Below are positions 7,438 through 12,817 of a stretch of DNA of 16,399 nucleotides, piece after piece. The stretch spans positions 1 to 16,399 of the forward strand of contig CAKTTL010000064.1 of NCBI GenBank assembly GCA_934615235.1. The letters are read 5' to 3'. The position numbers and the translations under genes were made by a program. The notes beneath the pieces are model-generated. The model was not told the origin of the DNA. It worked only from the letters and a program-made list of their open reading frames with translations, and ran no database searches. The stretch's first letter is position 1. Each line of letters starts with the position of its first letter. Source of the DNA: an uncultured Clostridia bacterium. Lineage in GTDB: Bacteria; Bacillota; Clostridia; Christensenellales; Aristaeellaceae.

Positions 7438-7596
7438 ATGTTTAATCTTGAAGAGCGGATCGAAGAGCTTCGCGATAAAATGCAGACGAGTTATCTTTCC
7501 GGAGAGCATGACGAGGCGCTGGCGATCAGCCGTGAACTGGATAAGCTGATTGCGATGCGGCAGAGGGAAAACCTGCTTCTCTCCCAGGAACGATAA
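7438..7596 (+). CDS. Spo0E-like aspartyl-phosphate phosphatase (sporulation regulator)
   Basis: This 52-residue protein matches the Spo0E-like family in length and pattern. There is an N-terminal helix EERIEELRDKM (5-15), a turn, and a second helix carrying SRELDKLI (31-38), the counterpart of the family motif SQELDxLI. The usual Gln is Arg 32, while Ser 31, Glu 33, Leu 34 and Asp 35 are kept. Family members form a two-helix hairpin that docks on Spo0A~P and removes its phosphate, delaying sporulation. GGAGGA (7427-7432) lies 5 nt before ATG. It is monocistronic between two secreted cell-wall proteins. Its promoter carries Spo0A boxes, suggesting feedback on its own target. The family is likely but short, so chance similarity cannot be wholly excluded. 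Confidence 0.82.
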   Translation: MFNLEERIEELRDKMQTSYLSGEHDEALAISRELDKLIAMRQRENLLLSQER

Positions 7597-7654
7597 AACG
7601 TCTGGAATGTATCGGAATTATATCGGTAAAATTAAGAAAATATTAAATTTGAAG

Positions 7655-7683
7655 TTGACAATCGTCACGATTCCCCATATAAT
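7655..7683 (+). promoter_or_regulatory. Perfect consensus sigma-A promoter with AT-rich upstream region
   Basis: TTGACA (7655-7660), a 17-nt spacer and TATAAT (7678-7683) match the full consensus. The preceding 40 bases (about 7615-7654) are AT-rich like an UP element. A small dyad AATCG-TCA-CGATT (7660-7672) sits in the spacer and could be an operator. This should be one of the strongest promoters in the window. Confidence 0.88.
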
Positions 7684-7716
7684 GACTGTAATGTGCCATA
7701 AAAGGGGATGAAGTGT

Positions 7717-9495
7717 ATGTCGAAGCGCGTGTGCGCGCTGTTTGTCGCGGCGGTGTTGTTGCTGCTGGCTGCGTGTCCCGCGCTGGCCGCCGAGAAAATG
7801 ATTACGCGCTGCAACGTGATCATCCGCAAATCCGCCAGTACGTCCGCTTCCGCGGTGACGACGCTGATGGGCGGCACGGAAGTGACCGTTCTGGGCAAGT
7901 CCGGCAGCTGGACGCGCGTACAATACAGCTCCTATAAAGGATATATCTATTCCAGCTATCTCATGTCCGTTTCCGCAGACGGGTACTATACCCTCAAAGA
8001 GGGCGACGAAAACGCATATATTGTCGAACTGCAGCGGCGGCTGCTCGCGCTGAATTACTACACGGGCACCGTTACCGGCGAGTTTGACGCGGCGACCACG
8101 GCGGCCGTGAAGGCCTTTCAGAAGGCGAACGGCCTGAAGGCGGACGGCGTGGCGGGCCCTGCGACGCAGAAAAAACTTTACGCCGACAGCGTGGTTGCGG
8201 GCTCCGGCGCTTCTGCCGCGCCGACAAGCGGAACCGCTGCGGGCGGCACGACGACCGATTACACGCTGCTCAAAGAGGGCATGGAGTCCTCCGCCGTGAA
8301 GACGCTGCAGCAGCGGCTGATTGATCTGGGCTATCTCACCGGCAGCGCGACGGGCTATTACGGCACCGCCACCAAGGGCGCCGTCAAGGATTTTCAGAAG
8401 AAAAACGGATTGAAAAACGACGGCCTTGCGGGCAGCGTGACGCAGGCGCTTTTGTATTCCTCCGGCGCGGTTGCCGCCAACGGCAGCTCGGCCGGAAGCG
8501 GCACGGTTTCACCTACGCCGACGGCCGCGCCTTCGACGGCGTATACGCTGCTGAAAAAGGGCGTGACCTCCTCGGCTGTGAAAACGCTGCAGGAAAAGCT
8601 GATTTCGCTCGGTTACCTCAAAACGAACGCGACGGGCTATTACGGCAGCGCGACCTTTGCGGCCGTGAAGGCTTTCCAGCAGGATAACGGCCTGAAGGCA
8701 GACGGCATCGCCGGCAACGAAACGCAGACGAAGCTTTACGCCGCGAACGGTTCGAATAACAACAATAACAACGGCACCGGCTCGTATTCCACCCTCAAGC
8801 TCGGCATGGAATCGACCGAAGTAAAATCGCTCCAGCAGCGGCTGATCGATCTTGGCTACATGAAGGGCAGCGCGACTGGCTATTACGGCGACGTGACCTT
8901 CGCGGCCGTGAAGGCCTTCCAGCAGGCGCACGGCTTGAGCGTGGACGGCATGGCCGGCAAGGCGACGCAGCAGGCGCTCTACGGCAACGCTACGCCCGGC
9001 GGCGGGAGCTCCGGCGGCGGCGCCTCGCTTGGCGCGGGCAAGATGGCCGGCCCGGCCGCCTCGAAGGTGAAGCTTCTGCACTGGTTCAACGAAGTCAAGC
9101 CGAATATGGCTAACGGCGATATCCTGCTCGTCTTCGACCCCGCGACGAACTATTGCTGGAATCTGCGCGTCTATTCGCGCGGCCGCCATCTGGACGCGGA
9201 ACCGCTGACGGTGGACGATACGAAATACATGAACGCCGCGTTCGGCGGCGTGACGACGTGGACGCCGAAGGTCGTCTATGTCCAGCTGACGAACGGCACG
9301 TGGGTGTTTGCGACGATGCACAACACCCCCCACCTGAGCGGCGGCATTTCCAACAACAACTTCGACGGCCACCTCTGCGTGCACTTCCTGCGCGATATGT
9401 CCGAGGTCACCAAGAACGACCCGAACTACGGCGTGACGCACCAGAAGGCCATCCGCGAGGGATGGAAGAAGCTGACCGGCCAGACGGTGAATTGA
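7717..9495 (+). CDS. Cell-wall protein: SH3, four peptidoglycan-binding repeats, C-terminal L,D-transpeptidase-like His/Cys domain
   Basis: The protein has 592 residues. Its N-terminal signal sequence has either a type I site (ALA-AE, after about residue 24) or a lipobox LAAC at 17-20, so it is secreted or a lipoprotein. An SH3 domain follows (about 28-83, NVIIRKSASTSA and GYIYSSYL). Four PG_binding_1 domains (about 92-156, 183-248, 277-342, 359-423) share the pattern LQxRLxxLGY, TGYYG, AVKAFQ, GLKxDGxAG, TQxxLY. Linkers are Ser/Gly/Thr/Asn-rich, one with six Asn in a row. The C-terminal domain (about 448-592) holds H535-N-T-P-H539 and GHLCVHF with H552, C554 and H556, reminiscent of the YkuD catalytic motif. 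It probably anchors to and possibly crosslinks peptidoglycan. The ATG at 7717 is chosen because AGGGGAT (7703-7709) is well spaced; the ATG at 7708 is not. Confidence 0.88.
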   Translation: MSKRVCALFVAAVLLLLAACPALAAEKMITRCNVIIRKSASTSASAVTTLMGGTEVTVLGKSGSWTRVQYSSYKGYIYSSYLMSVSADGYYTLKEGDENAYIVELQRRLLALNYYTGTVTGEFDAATTAAVKAFQKANGLKADGVAGPATQKKLYADSVVAGSGASAAPTSGTAAGGTTTDYTLLKEGMESSAVKTLQQRLIDLGYLTGSATGYYGTATKGAVKDFQKKNGLKNDGLAGSVTQALLYSSGAVAANGSSAGSGTVSPTPTAAPSTAYTLLKKGVTSSAVKTLQEKLISLGYLKTNATGYYGSATFAAVKAFQQDNGLKADGIAGNETQTKLYAANGSNNNNNNGTGSYSTLKLGMESTEVKSLQQRLIDLGYMKGSATGYYGDVTFAAVKAFQQAHGLSVDGMAGKATQQALYGNATPGGGSSGGGASLGAGKMAGPAASKVKLLHWFNEVKPNMANGDILLVFDPATNYCWNLRVYSRGRHLDAEPLTVDDTKYMNAAFGGVTTWTPKVVYVQLTNGTWVFATMHNTPHLSGGISNNNFDGHLCVHFLRDMSEVTKNDPNYGVTHQKAIREGWKKLTGQTVN

Positions 9496-9516
9496 GAAAG
9501 GCTGAAAAAACAACAA

Positions 9517-9560
9517 GCCGCGCGAACCCGTTACGGGAAATCGTGCGGCCTGTTTTTTTC
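9517..9560. terminator. Bidirectional intrinsic terminator between convergent genes
   Basis: The stem 9517-9525 with 9541-9549 (9 bp, one G-T) encloses CCCG-TTA-CGGG (9527-9537). It is followed rightward by seven T (9553-9559) and preceded by an A-rich run (about 9504-9516) that gives a T run on the minus strand. It serves the PG-binding gene and probably the leftward gene ending at 9583. Confidence 0.85.
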
Positions 9561-9582
9561 TTCGGCGCAATGCGCCGAAAAA
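9553..9582. repeat. T-run / GGCGC-NNN-GCGCC / A-run dyad, copy 2
   Basis: After the T run of the bidirectional terminator, TTCGGCGC-AAT-GCGCCGAA (9561-9579) forms a perfect 8-bp stem, then A residues lead to the end of the leftward gene at 9583. Same layout as the dyad at 7291. Confidence 0.45.
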
Positions 9583-11508
9583 TCATTCGAGCGAGAGCTT
9601 CATAAGCACAGGACGCAGCAGGACGGCCTTGTCCGCGATATGCAGCGTTTTTCCTTCGCGCCGGAAGGGGCGGGAGGCGAACGCGCCGTCCGCTTCCAGG
9701 ACGGAAACGGATGCGACGGCGCTCTGGCAGACCAGCTCGATTTCGTCGAGCGGATCCGCGCCGAGGTTGATGAAAACGCACAGGAATTCGCCGGAATCGA
9801 GCTTCGCGCAGCGGAAATATACTTCCGCGTCGCCGGGATAATAGGCGGGCAGACAGCCCATTTCATCCAGCAGGCGGACGAGCTGCGCCTTGCGCGTTTC
9901 GTTCAGGAAGGAGAACATGGGCCCAAAGCGGAACGGCGCGTTCGGCGTGCCGGCGAAAACGACGGTGCGCGTGCCGCGCGGGTTTTCAAAGACGACCGAG
10001 CCGGGAAAGAGCACGGTTTCCCCGTTGTGCTCGCAAAAATTGCACACGAACGTATCCGCGCGCGCCGTTTCGGCGCAGGGAATCAGCGCGGAAAGCTCCG
10101 CCTGGTTCTCCATCTGTGCGCCGCCGGCAGTTTTTTCATATTCCGGCGCATCTCCGCGCCAGGGGACGACGTCCACGCCGGTAAAGGAGCGGAGACCGCG
10201 CCGGTTCAGCTTTTCAGCCGCCGCAGCCGAGAGAAACGCGCCGCCGTCGAACAGCGCTTCAAGCTGCTCGTCCGTGAAAACGCGATCGTCGAAATCATCC
10301 AGAAACGCCGCGCCGCCGGGAACGGCTGAAAAATACAGGGGAAGCCCCAGCCGCTCCAGCGCGCAGGCAAACCAGCCGTCGCTGTATTCGCCGCCGAAGG
10401 AATACAGCGTGCACGCAGGCAGCGGGATTCTGCAGCCCATCCATTTTGCATGCGGGATCAGTTCGATCAGCGCGCGATAGAGGCCGCTGTTTTCCGAAAG
10501 AATTTTGCGATAGGCCGCGCCGCTGGAAGGCTCGTAATGGTTAAGCCGCATGATCCACTGCTTGGCGCCCTGCGCGCCCTCCAGAATGGAGAGGACGAAA
10601 TGCGTATGCAGCATGGACGCGCTCGTGCTGTAACGGTTATGCGGGCAGGTGTCCGTTTCGGCGAGCACAAGCGCGCCGCTTGCCCGCAGATAATTCGCCT
10701 GCAGCGCCGCGCGGAAGGAGATGCGGCTGAGCCGGTGCGCGCTGTCGGCGCAGTAGTTGCCGTTGTTGATGCGGATAATCGGACGCTGGCCCTTTCGCGC
10801 GAGAATCGCGGCGATTTCGGCCGCAAACTCGGCGCTGTCGCCGCAGGCGCAATACGCGCCCTCGATGGAGGGGTCGATCGCGTCGATCGCCCGGCGAATG
10901 CGCGCGGCGGCGTTAACGAGCGAAACGCGCTGGGTTTCGATCAGCGCGTCACGCACGCGCGCGCCCTCCGCGCCGCCGCGTTCGATCTGCGCCCATGCCG
11001 CTTCGCGCGTATAGTCCGCGCCGAGCAGCGCGTTGAGCGCTTTCATATGCAGCGGGCAGGCGCATGCCTTTCCACGGCGGGCGGCCATCAGCCGAAAATC
11101 ATCGTCCAGCATGACGAGAGACGGATGCTCGCCGGCAATTGCTGCCGCGGCGCGCTCGATGTAGGAGAGAAACGCCTCATCCAGCGGGCAGCAGGTGTTC
11201 GTGGTCTGGCCGTCGGTGAGATTGACGAAATGCTGAAAATCCCGCGTGCTGTTCTGATAGTATTCATGGCCAATGGACGCCTGAATCAGCACGCCGTTGG
11301 GGATGCGCCGCGCGTCCAGCGCCGCCTTGAAGCGGCGATACCGCGCGCACAGGCCGCCGGCCAGATCGAGCGGCGGCGTGCCTTTGGGCGCAAGCGTCAT
11401 GGAAAAAAGAAAGCAGTCCGCAACGCCGCCTGCATGCTGGGCGGCGATATCTTCGATGATTTCGTTTTCGTTTTCGGAAAGCAGGGGAATGATCGAATAA
11501 ATGTTCAT
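9583..11508 (-). CDS. Putative TIM-barrel glycoside hydrolase-like protein of unknown family
   Basis: The protein has 641 residues and no signal peptide, so it is probably cytoplasmic. The N-terminal two thirds look like a TIM barrel of the clan-A glycosidase type: FLFSMTLAPKG early, LVMLDDDFRL (131-140) followed by CACPLHM, RPIIRINNGNY, and VLAETDTCPHNRYSTSA (281-297). Acidic residues D135-D137 and E284 are the best candidates for an active site. The C-terminal 150 residues resemble the beta domains that follow GH42-like barrels (FVCNFCEHNGETVLF, CVFINLGADPLDEIEL). I cannot assign a GH family and no substrate is visible. The start is supported by GGAGA about 9 nt upstream on the minus strand. 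It is divergent from the sugar isomerase gene, so it may belong to the same carbohydrate system. Confidence 0.75.
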   Translation of the reverse strand: MNIYSIIPLLSENENEIIEDIAAQHAGGVADCFLFSMTLAPKGTPPLDLAGGLCARYRRFKAALDARRIPNGVLIQASIGHEYYQNSTRDFQHFVNLTDGQTTNTCCPLDEAFLSYIERAAAAIAGEHPSLVMLDDDFRLMAARRGKACACPLHMKALNALLGADYTREAAWAQIERGGAEGARVRDALIETQRVSLVNAAARIRRAIDAIDPSIEGAYCACGDSAEFAAEIAAILARKGQRPIIRINNGNYCADSAHRLSRISFRAALQANYLRASGALVLAETDTCPHNRYSTSASMLHTHFVLSILEGAQGAKQWIMRLNHYEPSSGAAYRKILSENSGLYRALIELIPHAKWMGCRIPLPACTLYSFGGEYSDGWFACALERLGLPLYFSAVPGGAAFLDDFDDRVFTDEQLEALFDGGAFLSAAAAEKLNRRGLRSFTGVDVVPWRGDAPEYEKTAGGAQMENQAELSALIPCAETARADTFVCNFCEHNGETVLFPGSVVFENPRGTRTVVFAGTPNAPFRFGPMFSFLNETRKAQLVRLLDEMGCLPAYYPGDAEVYFRCAKLDSGEFLCVFINLGADPLDEIELVCQSAVASVSVLEADGAFASRPFRREGKTLHIADKAVLLRPVLMKLSLE

Positions 11509-11586
11509 GGCGTTTCTCCGTGTTTCTTTTGCGATGGCCGCGCATGAGAGCGCGCCGCCGGCGGCGAAATTTTCCGGCAGTTGATT

Positions 11587-11614
11587 ATTTTACGGGTTTT
11601 CCCGTCCCTGTCAA
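11587..11614 (-). promoter_or_regulatory. Promoter of the leftward glycosidase-like gene, with dyads
   Basis: On the minus strand TTGACA (11614-11609) and TAAAAT (11592-11587) are 16 nt apart. The spacer holds a dyad ACGGG-TTTT-CCCGT (11592-11605). A 14-bp perfect palindrome CGCCGCC/GGCGGCG (11553-11566) lies in the expected leader just past the start of transcription. Either may be an operator. Confidence 0.65.
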
Positions 11615-11677
11615 TTGAAAAATTTTCGGGCTTTTAATTTTCATTCCCGGCGACGCCGGATTTTCGCCTGTACGCCC

Positions 11678-11706
11678 TTGAAAGGACGGTTTGGATTCAG
11701 TATAAT
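11678..11706 (+). promoter_or_regulatory. Promoter of the sugar isomerase gene, with flanking inverted repeat
   Basis: TTGAAA (11678-11683), 17 nt, TATAAT (11701-11706). GATTCAG (11694-11700) and CTGAATC (11725-11731) form a 7-bp inverted repeat on both sides of the -10 and transcription start. A second dyad TGAAT-CAATC-ATTCA follows at 11726-11740. These suggest repressor binding. Confidence 0.75.
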
Positions 11707-11761
11707 AAGAGCCAGTCGAAAGATCTGAATCAATCATTCAAACGAAAGCGGGGTCATTTCC

Positions 11762-12541
11762 ATGTCCAAAATTTCCAAGGTTGGGCTGCAGCTGTATTCC
11801 GTGCGCGGCAGTCTGGATACCCCCGAAAAGGCGGCGGAGACGTTTAAGAAGCTGAAAGCCATGGGCTATGACGAGGGCCAGACGGCGGGCTGCTATGGCA
11901 TGCCCTATGATCTGTTTTATTCCCTTGCGCAGGATGCGGGCATCGAGATCGTCGGCACTCATGATGATTTCAACCTGATGAAAACCGATATCGAAAAGTC
12001 CATTGCCAATCACAAGATGCTTCACACCACCAACATGGGCATCGGCGGCTTTGCGGCGCAGGATGTGGCGGCGGTGGAGGAATTCATCGAGGCGGCCAAT
12101 CGGATTGCCTGCCGCATTGCGGACGAGGGCATGAAGTTCACCTATCACAACCACAGCCAGGAGTTCATCCGCCTGGAGAACGGCCGGACGGCGATGGAGA
12201 TGCTGATGGAAGGCCTGGATCCGAAGCATACGTCCTTCGTGCTGGATACCTACTGGGTGCAGAACGCGGGCGGCGACGTATGCGCGTGGATTGAAAAGCT
12301 GGCCGGCAGGATCGATATCCTGCACCTGAAGGATATGGCCTGCCATCGCAACGAGGAAGGCCGGTGCGTGGGATACATCACCGAGGTCGGCAACGGCAAT
12401 ATGGACTTCCATCGGATCATCGACGTGGCCGTCAAAGCCGGCGTGAAGCATTTCTGCGTGGAGCAGGATAACTGCCCCGCCGATTTTGAGCCCAGTCTCG
12501 CTTTCTCCAGCCGCTATCTCCATGAAAATTTCATGAAGTGA
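11762..12541 (+). CDS. Sugar phosphate isomerase/epimerase-like TIM-barrel protein
   Basis: The protein has 259 residues, cytoplasmic, of the xylose isomerase-like / AP endonuclease 2 TIM-barrel family. Visible family features are the opening strand KVGLQLYSVR (6-15), the GYDEGQTAG segment (35-43), GTHDDF (65-70), YHNHSQEF (128-135), VLDTYWVQNAGGD (160-172), LHLKDM (187-192), EVGNGNMDF (208-216) and CVEQDNC (232-238). Likely metal ligands are E134, D162, H188 and E234. Such proteins isomerise or epimerise sugars and inositols, often in clusters with glycosidases, as here; the exact substrate is unknown. The ribosome binding site is weak (AGCGGGG, about 11747-11753). It has its own strong promoter and a terminator, so it is monocistronic, divergent from the glycosidase-like gene and upstream of the GH106-like gene. 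Confidence 0.92.
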   Translation: MSKISKVGLQLYSVRGSLDTPEKAAETFKKLKAMGYDEGQTAGCYGMPYDLFYSLAQDAGIEIVGTHDDFNLMKTDIEKSIANHKMLHTTNMGIGGFAAQDVAAVEEFIEAANRIACRIADEGMKFTYHNHSQEFIRLENGRTAMEMLMEGLDPKHTSFVLDTYWVQNAGGDVCAWIEKLAGRIDILHLKDMACHRNEEGRCVGYITEVGNGNMDFHRIIDVAVKAGVKHFCVEQDNCPADFEPSLAFSSRYLHENFMK

Positions 12542-12585
12542 GAGCGCGGCGAAAAGCGCTTTACCATTCTCAATAGCATACGGAG

Positions 12586-12620
12586 AACGTCCCGGGATTT
12601 TTGCGCCCGGGACGTTTTGT
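12586..12620 (+). terminator. Intrinsic terminator after the isomerase gene
   Basis: A perfect 11-bp stem (12586-12596 with 12606-12616, 9-nt loop) is followed by a short T tract (12615-12618, TTTTGTATT). Confidence 0.82.
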
Positions 12621-12668
12621 ATTGAAAAAAGCTCCCGGGGCGGAAATGGCGCGGGAACGTCTTTTTTT
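12611..12668 (+). terminator. Possible second, alternative terminator hairpin
   Basis: GACGTT (12611-12616) can pair with AACGTC (12656-12661), with an inner TCCCG/CGGGA stem (12633-12637 with 12652-12656, sharing one base). Seven T residues follow (12662-12668). It shares its left arm with the preceding terminator, so the two cannot form together. It may simply be a back-up terminator. Confidence 0.45.
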
Positions 12669-12693
12669 CAGCGCAGAGCGCTGAAGAAGAAAA
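12662..12693. repeat. T-run / AGCGC-NNN-GCGCT / A-run dyad, copy 3
   Basis: Seven T (12662-12668) run into a 7-bp stem TCAGCGC-AGA-GCGCTGA (12668-12684) and then an A-rich stretch. The stem bases differ from the copies at 7306 and 9561, but the T-stem-A layout and the 3-nt loop are the same. Confidence 0.4.
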
Positions 12694-12769
12694 CGTCCCC
12701 CGCTCTTTTTACGGCAATTTTTCAAACGATCAGGGCAACAATCGCGCTACGAAACGCCGTGCGTTCCAT

Positions 12770-12777
12770 GGTATAAT
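12770..12777 (+). promoter_or_regulatory. Extended -10 promoter of the GH106-like gene
   Basis: TGG-TATAAT (TG at 12769-12770, -10 at 12772-12777) is an extended -10 element. No recognisable -35 is found about 17 nt upstream (ACGAAA), so an activator is likely; an AraC protein is encoded convergently beyond the gene. The in-frame ATG at 12776 lies inside this -10 and cannot be the start. Confidence 0.6.
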
Positions 12778-12817
12778 GCGCGTAGCATACTTTCGCAAAC
12801 ACGGAGGTGACTTTTCT

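Noticed and set aside
7981..8985. DNA tandem repeat or recombination array within the PG-binding gene
   Set aside because: The four units are related protein domains with diverged DNA (linkers of different length), not near-identical nucleotide repeats.
10450..11547. 365-residue plus-strand frame opposite the leftward glycosidase-like gene
   Set aside because: The minus-strand protein has coherent motifs, an RBS and a promoter; the plus-strand frame has none of these.
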